Positions 1 to 8,489 of a stretch of DNA of 10,431 nt are shown here, in pieces (the first letter of the stretch is position 1; each line of letters opens with the position of its first letter). Origin of the DNA: Cyclostephanos tholiformis (lineage: Eukaryota; Bacillariophyta; Thalassiosirophyceae; Thalassiosirales; Thalassiosiraceae); the NCBI GenBank assembly GCA_036939975.1, contig JALLPB010001284.1:1-10431 (forward strand), in the 5' to 3' direction. The translations under genes and the position numbers were made by a program. Under the pieces are notes generated by a model. The model ran no database searches, had not been told where the DNA came from, and saw nothing but the letters and a program-made list of their open reading frames with translations.

Positions 1-14
1 GTCGAACTTGTTTT

Positions 15-26
15 TTTCCCGCCAAA
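15..26. promoter_or_regulatory. Perfect E2F/DP-type binding site upstream of primase
   Basis: The 12-mer TTTCCCGCCAAA matches the E2F/DP consensus TTTSSCGCSAAA at every position. It lies about 250 bp before the primase start codon. DNA primase subunits are classical E2F targets in animals and plants, so a role in G1/S transcription of this gene is plausible; that is inference. The site sits at the window edge and could also serve a divergent gene to the left. Confidence 0.65.
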
Positions 27-97
27 AAGCCCAAGATGACAGCCGGGAGGTGGTGAGGAGGCAACCTAGGTATCAGAATGCTCCAAAAACAAAAAAA

Positions 98-106
98 TTG
101 GCGCGC
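98..106. promoter_or_regulatory. Second, weaker E2F-like site
   Basis: TTGGCGCGC shares the GGCGC core of E2F sites but has fewer flanking T/A bases than the consensus. It is about 170 bp before the primase ATG and 70 bp after the perfect site. It also contains an ATTGG (inverted CCAAT) pentamer at 97-101. Alone it would be weak evidence; as the second member of a pair before a replication gene it is worth noting. Confidence 0.35.
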
Positions 107-276
107 TTCCAATGCTCTCCTCCCTCAACTCTCACACATCACAGTGTGATACCATATTTTAATATTCCATAACGATCCCACAGTAACCGTCATAGTACTA
201 CGTACCATACACACACACAAGAGCAACCTCGACCTTCTCTCATTCATCCACACTATCCCCCACCCTCCAAAAGAAG

Positions 277-1993
277 ATGGGCGCCCCCGACGATGAATAC
301 GACAACGATGAAGAATGCGAGTTTGCGGAAGAGGTCTCATCGACCCCGTCGGCGGTGGTAAAATCTTGCAACAACGACGCATACTGCGCCCGCCGTGATG
401 CGCCCATGTCGTCGTCGAAGTCGTCGTCCGTCGATCCCTCCTCCTCCTCCTCCGTCGTCTTCAGTCCCGAGCTCCTCGGCGTTTACTACTCCCGTCTATT
501 CCCGTACGATCTCCTGTACTCGTGGTTGTCGTATGACCCGTCCTCGATAGTCGTTAACAACGGCAAGGTCGTGACCCCGTCCAAGGCGTCATCGTCGTCC
601 TCGTCCTCGTCGTCACCCTCGTCGTCGTTGACGTTCCCCCGGAGGGAATTCAGCATGACCATCGAGCCATCCCCGGGCCAGGAGGTTTACATCCGCTACC
701 AGAGCTTCACGTCGCGCGACGAACTGTGTTCGGCCGTGACGAGACGACGACCGACGAAGATCGACATAGGCGCGGTGTTCAATCACCCTCCCAAGGATAA
801 CAAGTCGTTGCCATCGGGCAGATTACAAACGGTGGAGAGGGAATTGGTATTCGACATCGATTTGACTGATTACGATGCCGTTAGGAATTGCGGTTGCGGA
901 GGCGCGGATATATGCAAGAAGTGCTGGACGTACATGGGCATGGCCATGGAGGTCATTGACGCGGGATTGAGACTGGATTTCGGTTTCGTACACGTCGCCT
1001 GGTTTTATTCCGGCAGGAGGGGGGTGCACTGCTGGGTGTGCGACGATGGGGCGAGGAAGTTATCGAACGAGGCGAGGAGCGCGGTCGCTTCGTACTTCGA
1101 GGTAGGATACACGTCCCGTCCGGCATCGGCATCGATCTCTCGATATCTCGGAATGCATTGTGTCCCCTTGTTTCCGTCGTTTCGCGCTCACCACGTCCCT
1201 CGTTTCTTTGAACATTATACGATACACTGCGCGTCAGGTCAACTTGGGATCGGACAAGAACAAGGGCATGCACCTGTCGAGTCCCCTCCATCCCGCCCTA
1301 TCGCGCGCCCACGAGATCCTCGAACCGCACTTCGTCGATCGCGTCCTACCGGAGGACGGACACGGCCTCCTCGCCACCCGCGCGTCGTGGACGAAGCTCT
1401 TACTCACTCTCCCGAAGGCCGCACATCCCGTGGCGTCCAAGTTGGAAGAGAGGTGGCGGTCCACGAAGGACCGTTCGACGCCGCGGGAGAAGTGGATCGA
1501 GCTGAAGTCGGAACTCGCGTCGTTCGTTGGCGGCGGACCCGCGAGGGGCGGCGGCGGACCCGCCAAGGCGCCGAAGAACATGTCATCGATCGACCGTACG
1601 CGCATCGAGATGTGGCCGGTCGAGACGGTCTTCCAGCAGACGTATCCCCGTCTCGACATCAACGTTTCGAAAATGCAGAATCACCTCCTCAAGAGCCCGT
1701 TCTGCGTCCATCCCAAGACCGGACGGGTTTGCCTTCCCATTGATTCGAACGACTTCGCTACCTTCGATCCATTCGCGGTGCCAACGCTTGCGAGGCTGAT
1801 CAGGGAATTGGACGAGTATGAGGCTAAGAGCGGGGATGGAGACGCGGGCGTTGTCCACGACTGGCAGAAGACGAGCCTTAGGGGGCCGTTCGAATGCTTC
1901 CAGAAGAAATTCCTGGTCCCGCTGTTAAATGACGAACGAAGGGCTTTAAAGGAGGAGAGGGAGAGGAGGGCGGCGGTAATTGGAGACTTTTAA
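277..1993 (+). CDS. PRIM1: DNA primase small (catalytic) subunit, two exons
   Basis: This is the catalytic subunit of eukaryotic primase, which makes the RNA primer in the DNA polymerase alpha-primase complex in the nucleus. Exons are 277-1101 and 1238-1993; the 136-bp intron (GTAGGA...GTCAG, phase 0) joins residues E275 and V276, giving 526 aa against about 420 in human. The core matches the archaeo-eukaryotic primase family: LFPYDLLYSWL near 74-84, EVYIRYQSF at 136-144, catalytic aspartates in VFDIDLTDYD (D193, D195), a zinc knuckle (C205, C207, C213, C216), the nucleotide-binding SGRRGVH (245-251), and the third aspartate D415 in YPRLDINVS, followed by HLLKSPFCVHPKTGR. Extra length is a low-complexity N-terminus (1-60), a Ser run (105-117) and a Gly-rich insert (372-385). 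The ATG at 277 is the first of the open frame. It converges with the RBR ligase gene. Identification is secure; the N-terminal start is slightly less so. Confidence 0.95.
589..627 (+). repeat. TCG/TCC serine-codon microsatellite in primase exon 1
   Basis: Thirteen codons, twelve of them serine (mostly TCG and TCC) with one proline, encode residues 105-117. A shorter TCC run lies at about 440-455. The tract sits between the WLSYDP motif and the REFSMT strand, where the human enzyme has only about a dozen residues, so it is probably a disordered surface loop. Such trinucleotide runs often vary in length between alleles. Confidence 0.7.
1529..1563 (+). repeat. 14-bp direct repeat, 21-bp period, in primase exon 2
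   Basis: GGCGGCGGACCCGC occurs at 1529-1542 and again at 1550-1563. The 21-bp period is in frame and encodes the Gly/Pro-rich insert GGGPARGGGGPA. It looks like a small in-frame duplication in a linker before the catalytic D415 region. Confidence 0.7.
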
Positions 1994-2337
1994 ATGGGAT
2001 ACTGGGAGCATCGCAGCATTTATTTTTTAACATTCATCTCGATTATACAAGTATTAAGACAGTAAATATTTGGATTTTCATCTTCATTTTAGAATGTTCT
2101 AATCTACTATCTAATTCGGAAAAAAATATCGCAAGGGCAAGAGAGCAGCCGGCTTCACATGGTAGGCGATCTTACCAACGGGCTCCCAAATTTCTAAGTA
2201 GCTGCTTTTCGTGGAGCCGATAAACAAAGCGAAGAAAAACGTTTACTGATGTGCCGACATATGCAGGCATTTCCCCTCTGATCTAAATAGCAATGTCAAA
2301 AGTTGTTTGTGTTGACTCCGACCTCCGTCTCTCTGTA
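1994..2337. other. Convergent 3' spacer between primase and RBR ligase
   Basis: This 344-bp AT-rich stretch separates the two stop codons and must hold both 3' UTRs and polyadenylation regions. I see no convincing ORF, RNA gene or repeat. There is no strong AATAAA in the expected place on either strand, which is not unusual for algae. Confidence 0.6.
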
Positions 2338-4359
2338 TTAGTCCTCCATTCCTTCTTCAACGTATTTTAGAATATTTTTCATAAAATTGTCGACAACTCT
2401 CGTCTATTAAGGGGAGGTAACGAAAGCACAATTCTTATGGATGAGAGATCAGAATTTATTGCATTCGTCAGATGCTTCACATTTTCGTACCTGATTTACA
2501 ACTTCAGCCCTATTCATGTCCTGGATAGGCTTTTCGCTAAGTTCTGAAAGATTCTCGGTGAAGCGCTCAAGCATTTCTTGATGGTATTCAAATCGAGTCT
2601 TCTTATCGCCGTCCTGCAGGTAGTATGCGAAAGCGTATGAGTACTTGAGAACCTTCCGGCATTCCACTAATTGTCTATTCGCGGCTTTAAGGAATTCGAC
2701 ATCAGTCCAAACCGTGTCTGAGTTCTGCTCCTGCAAAAGAATCATCCTTGCCTCAGTCGCCTTCACGGATTTTATCGCAAAATCTTGTGCTTGAGCATGC
2801 GAATGAAAGCGTTTGTAATAATGGAGATAGCGGTTTAACTCCCGTTTCGCTCTGGCAGCATCAGATTGGTCATTCGCATCAGAGTTTGGGTCGAACTTGT
2901 TGCACTTGTAATACCCCCCTGTGTGATAAAGTATAAATTGGTGAAAATGCACATCATGATATTCACTAAGGTGAACGGGGGAGAGAATATGACACGCCAA
3001 ACATACCTGTGTTGGCTCCATGATCAGACCAATCGCCCATACAAATCCAGCAAAAATGATGCGCGCAGCTGCGGCAGGTCATGTGCTGTGATTATTTTGG
3101 AGGGAACACCAGCTTGAGATATTCACGAGCTATCAAACGGGGGGGAAGTCACATAACCAGTCATTGAAAGAGACTCACGTTGCAGCCCTGATTTTTTTCA
3201 ATGCGGGAGGAGCACTTTGGACAAGGCTTTGTGTTCGCAAGGATCCAATTAGCTGTTTCGGACTCGTTCTTGCATTTCTCTTGCCATTTGGAGAGATGCT
3301 GGCAAGTAATCGGGGCGTGCGGTTCCTCGCCGCACTTGAGGCAGAAGCAAGTTTCGCACACGTTGCATTTGGCATTACCGCCGATATCCGAAAACGCCCC
3401 CCCACCGCAAGCAAGAGCGACCTGCCCACACCCCGGGCCGGGGCACCAACGAGTCATGCCGTACATCTCAACAAACGATCGCAGTTGGTAGCACTCAAAC
3501 TTGGGAAGGAGTTCAGGCGCCGCTCGACAAACCTCCTCCTCAGTGATGAGTTCAGTGCAACCCGCCTGGGGACAAGTTTCCCGTACACAGAGTGGTCCCT
3601 TATCAAGAGCATTGCTGATGTATCCATACCAGCAAGTCTCGCAGAACTCATGTCCACATGGCATAGCAATCATCTCGTCGGGGTCAAAGCAATCCTCGTC
3701 CATGCAGATTTCGCAAATCCTCCGTTTGGCATTGGCTCGGGTGTTCCGATTTGCGGCGCCAGCCTTCGTATCCTCCTCATCATCCCCCAATTTTTGACAA
3801 CGGGCAAGAACACCGCATTTCTCCTGGATCTTTTCGGGATTGTCGAAAAATGATTGGAATAGCCGCTCCTTCGCCCACTTGTGCTCCCGCAATAAAATGG
3901 CTGCGGCGCCGGGTGGGACACCGAGGACCTCGACGGTTTCTTGAATCTGTTCGTTCATAACAGGCTTCAGCTCATCGGCAGGAAGCATGCGTATTCCAAA
4001 TCCATCTGACGACGTTGGATGAATAAATCAAAAAACAACATGTCAATGAGAGGATGAAGTAAAATTGCGATTGATTCAGAATTCTCAAGTTGCGGCGAAT
4101 CCTCCGACGGAAAATGAAACTTACCACCCAATTGCGGGGGAGCATTGGGATTGTCGCCCAAATTGTTCTTCCTTCTGTCTACCATGGACACAAATGGCCG
4201 CTTTTTGTTCGGCATGCATTTCGTCGGGGATGATGCCGCCGCATCTGCCGCATCGGCGGAGCCATCCATCGATACGTCCTCGTCGTCCGTGCCACCGCCT
4301 TCATCGGAGTATTCATACTCGTAGTCCTCGTCGTGATATTCCTCGTCGCTGTCGGTCAT
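2338..4359 (-). CDS. Ariadne-type RBR E3 ubiquitin ligase, five exons
   Basis: It is an RBR-class E3 that takes ubiquitin from an E2 onto its own cysteine before passing it to substrate. Exons on the minus strand: 4359-4125, 4005-3179, 3085-3007, 2918-2491 and 2403-2338, with introns of 119, 93, 88 and 87 bp, all GT-AG and phase-consistent, giving 544 aa (human ARIH1 is 557). Domains in order: acidic Asp/Glu/Tyr N-terminus (1-40) as in ARIH1; UBA-like region (about 85-145); RING1 (C176, C179, C195, H197, C200, C203, C223, C228); IBR (C266, C271, C292, C295, C300, C303, H308, C313); RING2/Rcat with CPKC at 340-343 and QGCNHMTC, where C353 is the expected catalytic cysteine, then FCWIC (365-369); and the Ariadne domain (about 385-544). 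The last exon encodes TRVVDNFMKNILKYVEEGME plus one Asp. IBR spacing C292-x2-C295 differs slightly from the usual C-x-C. Substrate unknown; orthology to ARIH1 or ARIH2 not decided. Confidence 0.93.
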
Positions 4360-4660
4360 CGTCTCTTAGGGTGTGGGTGTCGATGAAATTGGGGAATTAA
4401 AAAATATTTGAAGCCTTCGGGAGACTCGTGGAGATCTAAGCAACTGTGAATTAATTTTATGATAGTGCGTCAATAGAAAGGTGCGGCGTGCCTGACTGAA
4501 TATTTCGTGGTAACCCTGCCCGAGGTACGGCTCTCTGGCTCTTGCCTTGGATTTGGGAGTCAGAGCAGTCGTAAATAATAGAAATAAATAATGATGATGT
4601 AGGTAGTAGTGGCGTTCCTGATGGTTCCATTCAAAGGGGGGGGGGGAAAGAATTGATGAT
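4360..4660. other. Upstream region of the RBR ligase
   Basis: This 301-bp noncoding stretch lies between the RBR ligase ATG and the tRNA terminator and should contain the ligase promoter and leader (minus strand). It holds an 11-base G run at 4636-4646. I recognise no transcription-factor site and no further gene. Confidence 0.5.
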
Positions 4661-4665
4661 AAAAA
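4661..4665 (-). terminator. RNA polymerase III oligo-T terminator
   Basis: Five consecutive T residues on the minus strand start two bases after the tRNA discriminator base. This is the usual Pol III termination signal and supports the tRNA gene being functional. Confidence 0.75.
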
Positions 4666-4666
4666 G

Positions 4667-4752
4667 AGGTTCCACCGGGATTCGAACCCAGGTTAGCGGA
4701 ATTTTCTCTCTATGTCAGAATCCGCTGTGATAACCAACTACACTATGGAACC
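4667..4752 (-). tRNA. tRNA-Gln (anticodon CUG) with 13-nt intron
   Basis: The minus strand folds as a full cloverleaf. The acceptor stem is GGTTCCA (4752-4746) with TGGAACC (4674-4668) and discriminator T at 4667. The D-arm GTGTAGTTGGTTATCAC carries a good A-box. The anticodon stem is GCGGA (4725-4721) with TCCGC (4700-4696). The T-arm is CTGGG-TTCGAAT-CCCGG, with a perfect B-box. The anticodon CTG is at 4718-4716. A 13-nt intron, CATAGAGAGAAAA (4714-4702), lies one base 3' of the anticodon, the canonical 37/38 site cut by the tRNA splicing endonuclease; its removal leaves a 7-base loop TTCTGAT. Body, acceptor and U73 fit eukaryotic tRNA-Gln. No CCA is encoded, as expected for eukaryotes. Confidence 0.95.
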
Positions 4753-5054
4753 ACAATCTAGGGCGCGCAAATTTAGTATAAGACCTTCATTATTTTCAAC
4801 AACAGCCGGCCCCGCCCCGCACAAGAAGAAGGGTTCTGTTTCTGATCATGGAATAATACTAAATCCTGTTTACATTTTTGGAATGAACCCGAAGAGGTGT
4901 AAAAGATCGCGTGTCATACACCTTATTAATCAATCCTTTGACACACATCGGCCGCACAATCCACACACAACTGAGAACACAACAACCAACGCACTAACAC
5001 CACACACCACACATCATTTGAGTGGAACCAGGCTTTCAGTTCCTTCGATCAACA
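4753..5054. other. Divergent spacer and CA-rich leader before HPF
   Basis: These 302 bp separate the tRNA (minus) from the HPF start codon (plus) and should carry the HPF promoter. The last 110 bp are rich in CA and ACA, a style typical of an untranslated leader, ending in CAACAATG, a good start context. GCCCCGCCCCGC at 4809-4820 is a GC-box-like stretch. I see no other gene. Confidence 0.5.
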
Positions 5055-6158
5055 ATGCGCGTTCCTCTAGCGATCCTCTTCTCTGTGATGGCCACCTCGT
5101 CGGCATTCTCGGCCGTTCCCCGATCCTCGACGGCTTTCTCCACCACGGGCCTTCATATGTCTTCGCCCGTGAAGGTTCCCATCACCATCACCGGCGATAA
5201 CGTCGATCTGACAACGGCGCTCTCGGACTACGTTAAGCTGAAAGTGGATCGCACGCTGGGAAAACTATCATCCGTCCCCGGGGTGTCGCACTGCGATGTG
5301 TTCTTGACTGTAAATAAGAATCCAAAGGTAAATATTTGTAAATGTTGGGCTCCGAGGCAAATTATGGGTTGACGGGGGAATGCGCTATGATGCGTTTGTA
5401 TCTAATATATCCCCCCCTCGGCATGTTTTGGGCATGCATGTCTCACAACACCGCCGACCGTCTATTTTTCTGAATTTATGCCGCAGGTTGAGAATTGCCA
5501 CACTGCAGAGGTTGTGACTACGTTGAAGGGTACCACATTCCGCGTTGCTGAATCCTCCCCCGACATGTATGCTTCTATAGACTTGGTAGCCAACCGACTC
5601 GTAAGTTCCTACCAAAATCGATAGTATTTTACTCTTCGTTTGATTCTCCACTGATGGCTGACCAAAAATCGTGTCGTTTCGCTCACTCTAATCAATTGTT
5701 TTCACAGGCAAGGAAGCTTCGCAAGTACAAAGAGCGTAGGTTGAATGGCTACCATGGCGGTCCAAACATGGGAGAGAACCTCGCTGACGTGTTAGACGCG
5801 ATTGAGGATGTGGATACAGAAGCGGATAATGCAGCACCCGATGCTGACGACGACAGCTCGTTCATGGATCCTGAGCAAGCCGTGATTACGAAGGTGAAGA
5901 GGTGAGATGACGAATTATTCCTTTGACTGAAATCTCTTACTCCATTCCGGGTGCATTGAAAGCTCACCTGCCCCTCTGCAACCTGTTTCGGCGTTTAGTT
6001 TTGACTTGAGTAAGCCAATCTCCATTAAGGAAGCTATTTTCGCACTTGACTATATTGATCACGACTTTTATGTCTTCCGCGATGAGGAAACCAAGGAAGT
6101 TAGTGTCGTTTACAAGAGGAATGCTGGTGGGGTTGGTCTCATTCAACCCGAGCAGTAA
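5055..6158 (+). CDS. Plastid-targeted long-form ribosome hibernation factor, four exons
   Basis: This S30AE-family protein (HPF/RaiA; PSRP1 in plant chloroplasts) binds the small ribosomal subunit near the decoding centre and parks idle ribosomes. Exons: 5055-5327, 5487-5600, 5708-5901 and 5999-6158; introns of 159, 107 and 97 bp, all GT-AG; 246 aa. Residues 1-17 are a signal peptide and ATSSA-FSAVP (13-22) matches the diatom ASAFAP-type cleavage motif with F18 at +1, so plastid import is very likely. The S30AE domain spans about 39-140 (VPITITGDNVDLTTALSDYV; ASIDLVANRLARKLRKYKER). An acidic linker (150-185) precedes the dimerisation domain (190-246), with SFDLSKPISIKEAI, DHDFYVFRDEET and VSVVYKRNAGGVGLIQP. 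The two-domain form is the kind that pairs two 70S ribosomes. The ATG at 5055 has context CAACAATG. Exon 4 was found from homology across the intron and is needed for the last 52 residues. Confidence 0.93.
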
Positions 6159-6332
6159 ATGACTCATGAGGTTTTAAAAGCACGCCAGATGCATAAAACC
6201 TATGTCAGAGTGGTGTATGGTAGTGTCTGGTTGGCCAATCCATTGAATTTTTAAGATTACAATCACGGTCTATTAGCTCTAGTTGATTTGACGAGTTCAC
6301 TTCTTCTTAAAAAGCAAATAGAAAATTGTTGA

Positions 6333-6386
6333 CATCTGTACAAGATTTTTCGCCATTATTTTGGCGGAGGTTGGGTTGTGCAGATG
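6333..6386. other. Two-tier stem-loop
   Basis: CATCTGTACAA (6333-6343) pairs with TTGTGCAGATG (6376-6386), 11 base pairs with one G-U. Inside it CGCCA (6351-6355) pairs with TGGCG (6362-6366) around a 6-nt loop, leaving an internal loop of about 7 by 9 bases. It starts about 175 bp after the HPF stop codon, so it may be part of the HPF 3' UTR, or a small structured RNA. A helix of this length could also arise by chance in a window this size. Confidence 0.4.
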
Positions 6387-6546
6387 ATTCACGTAGGCGC
6401 AACATAATACGATGAAACGTTTATGGACATGCCTTTGAAGTTGTGCACAAGACAGGATGTACACTCCTATGATAACTACTTTTACTGTGCTTTTTACGGT
6501 ACTTTAAGTTCTATCTACCAGACTTATTTCATGTGGTGTCATAAAA

Positions 6547-6558
6547 CACGTGCACGTG
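6547..6558. promoter_or_regulatory. Tandem CACGTG (G-box/E-box) pair
   Basis: Two CACGTG hexamers abut without spacer, forming a 12-bp palindrome. CACGTG is the classic target of bHLH factors and of plant-type bZIP factors. It lies 140 bp before the ATG of the next gene, a promoter-like position, so light or redox control of that gene is possible; this is inference. Confidence 0.45.
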
Positions 6559-6697
6559 GAGGCAGGCAGAACTGACATCACCGCCGCCCTTTGCCTGGCC
6601 TGTTGCTGTTGGTCAGATACCATGTGAGGTGTATTATCCCTACTCTCACTCCTCGAGCTACAATCGAACGAGAATTCGATAGATCGACTTCATCAAG

Positions 6698-8296
6698 ATG
6701 AGGTTCTCATCCAGCGCCACGACCACGTTACTACTGGCCGGAGCCTCTTTCGTTAAATCATTCTCCATCCAATCTTCATTATCCCCCGTCCGTATAGCGG
6801 CTCCGTCCACGAAGCGCATGGCGACAACTCCCGACGGAGGTGACTATCTCGAATCGATTCTTGGAGAGGGTTCGTCTTATCGGGATGCTGCTGGCGCGTT
6901 GCGTAATGCTGTATCATTGTCGCCGGTAATTCGTGTCCCTGACGGTTCTCCCGCCGCGACTGTCACCCTAACGAGCTCTGTCGTCGCCTCGGATATCTTC
7001 GGCGATGATTTCGCGCTTGAGGAGGCCGTGGAGGAAGAAGCCGCCGCCGTCGATCCCCTGTTGAATAATGAAATATTGAAGCGCCAGCATGCAAAAAAGT
7101 TGAAAAGGGAGCAAACAAAGGCTTCGGGTGGGATGATGCGCTACGTGAAGAACCCCCTTCTCTTAGTGAAGGGAAAGGACTTCGCCGATGTCACTATCAC
7201 CGTCCTCATACCGGCCTTCGTAGCTTACCTCGCCCTGAAAAAGGTTTCGGAGATAGCTTTCGGTAAGCTCGGTGATAAAGCCGATGCCTTATATGAGAAA
7301 GCCGCAAAAGACATTACTTATCACGTGGGCGACTACGAATCCATGCAGTCTACCTACAACGATTACAAGAAGAAACTCTGGTTCAATGGAGCGCCGAGCT
7401 ACATCAACTCTCAGCTCGTGAAGCGCATCTGCGTGGCGTATTGCACGCAGGTGAGCATCACTCCCAAGTCTGTCAGCTCGCTCGCGTACCTCCTAACCAT
7501 GATGAAAATCTCAGACGACGAGGCCGCTGACATTTTCGTCACAGCGTGTAGAGAAAACCCGAGGAGTATGTCTATTGCTGCCAAGGTACTTTTCTACTCC
7601 GAGCACGTTTTCAAAGACAAATCAGCCAAGAAGAAGACTGCTCCTCTTATCAAGCAACTGTCAACAATGTTTGGTGGAATGGAACCAGTGATGGAACAGC
7701 AAAAGTAAGTAATCATCCAGTTTGTTTTGTCACATGGAATGATGTGCCCGCTGTTTTTAATCACCAATGTTGCGATCCATTTTTACAGGGAAATGGCCGA
7801 GTCTGCTTACAGAGACGCTGTCGCGGAGGCCGGTCCAGGCCAAAAAAAGATTACCGAGGGATGGAAGGTTTTAGGCTTGGACAAAGAGACTGCCACCCGC
7901 ATCTTTGAGGAAACGAGCGCCCTTGGATTTTTAAGCCGTGACGAACTCTGGGCGAAAGAAGAACAAGATGCTTACCGAGAAAAAATTGCCGCGGAAGAGC
8001 GTAGAAGGCAAGAGCTGAGGGACATCATTGATAAGGATGGAAATTTGATCGATCCCACCAATATTGATCCTGATAAGTTGATTAAAGATGAGGATTTCAA
8101 CCGGGAACCTGAGGACGACGGCAAGGACGAAGGTGGTCCATTAACAGGGGCTACAATGGCAAAGGAATGCGGTAATTGTGGGTATACTCTGTTCATTGCT
8201 GCTGGAAGGGAAGCGAAATTCTTCCCTAGCGGGTTCACTTGTCCACAGTGTGGCGCTGCGAGAGATCAATTCAAGGACGTTGAGATTGATGTATGA
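6698..8296 (+). CDS. Putative plastid membrane protein with C-terminal rubredoxin-like domain, two exons
   Basis: I do not recognise the whole protein. Exons 6698-7704 and 7789-8296 are joined over an 84-bp phase-2 intron (GTAAGT...TACAG), giving 504 aa. Residues 1-21 are a hydrophobic signal peptide; the FVKS-FSI junction would leave F22 at +1, as in diatom plastid presequences. An acidic stretch (101-120) and a basic one (128-141) follow. One membrane segment is likely at about 164-180 (VTITVLIPAFVAYLALK). Residues 190-400 look mostly helical and lack recognised catalytic motifs; 397-415 is a charged helix or coiled coil. The end (462-497) is rubredoxin-like: C463-x2-C466 and C487-x2-C490, with CGNCGYTLF and FTCPQCGA, able to bind one iron or zinc. 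An electron-transfer or photosystem-assembly role would fit known membrane-anchored plastid rubredoxins, but this is inference. It converges with MGAT1 (193-bp gap). Confidence 0.85.
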
Positions 8297-8489
8297 TTGA
8301 TATCATTCAAAAGTCTATAAAGATGACAGTTATCTTTTAACCTTGTCCTCTTCCTATTGTTCTTTTTGTTATTAAGACGATATTTCGTGGTGGCTGGGCT
8401 GAAGGAAGAGCATGTCTATCTGGTGGCTGTTATTTATAGCAAGGGGGCTAAGGAAGAACATTGTTACAGGATGTTAATGTTGTATCCGT

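Larger units (their letters stand above)
6159..6697. other. Spacer between HPF and the rubredoxin-like gene
   Basis: These 539 bp hold the HPF 3' UTR and the promoter and leader of the next gene. Two things stand out, listed separately: a two-tier stem-loop at 6333-6386 and a CACGTGCACGTG element at 6547-6558. TGACATCA at 6574-6581, one base from the CRE/ATF palindrome, lies just downstream. No convincing ORF was seen. Confidence 0.55.

Noticed and set aside
1102..1237. Frameshifted primase pseudogene instead of an intron
   Set aside because: The break has matching splice sites, an intron length like those of neighbouring genes, and restores the family sequence exactly in phase.
1102..1743. 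Read-through of the primase frame to 488 aa
   Set aside because: After residue 275 the frame loses all similarity to primase and becomes Arg/Pro-rich, while the conserved C-terminal half resumes in another frame after a GT-AG intron.
2449..3021. An ORF beginning MEPTQVCLAC on the minus strand as a separate gene
   Set aside because: Its first residues come from the end of exon 3 and intron 3 of the RBR ligase, and its last 14 from intron 4; only the middle is coding, as exon 4 of that gene.
3164..3853. Long plus-strand ORF opposite the RBR ligase
   Set aside because: It is antisense to RING and IBR coding sequence, and its composition is what the reverse complement of a Cys-rich exon gives; no recognisable domain.
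4667..4752. tRNA-Val rather than tRNA-Gln
   Set aside because: The acceptor GGTTCCA is shared by Val and Gln tRNAs, but the anticodon after intron removal is CTG, which reads the glutamine codon CAG.
5022..5054. Upstream GTG start adding 11 residues to HPF
   Set aside because: Eukaryotic genes start at ATG; the ATG at 5055 has a good context and begins directly with a signal peptide.
4712..5200. Plus-strand ORF of 162 codons across the tRNA and HPF leader
   Set aside because: It overlaps the tRNA and the HPF first exon in a different frame and is low in complexity (Thr/His-rich leader).
7727..8296. Separate gene starting MSHGMMCPLF
   Set aside because: The first about 20 codons are intron sequence; splicing at 7704/7789 joins the rest to the preceding exon in phase.
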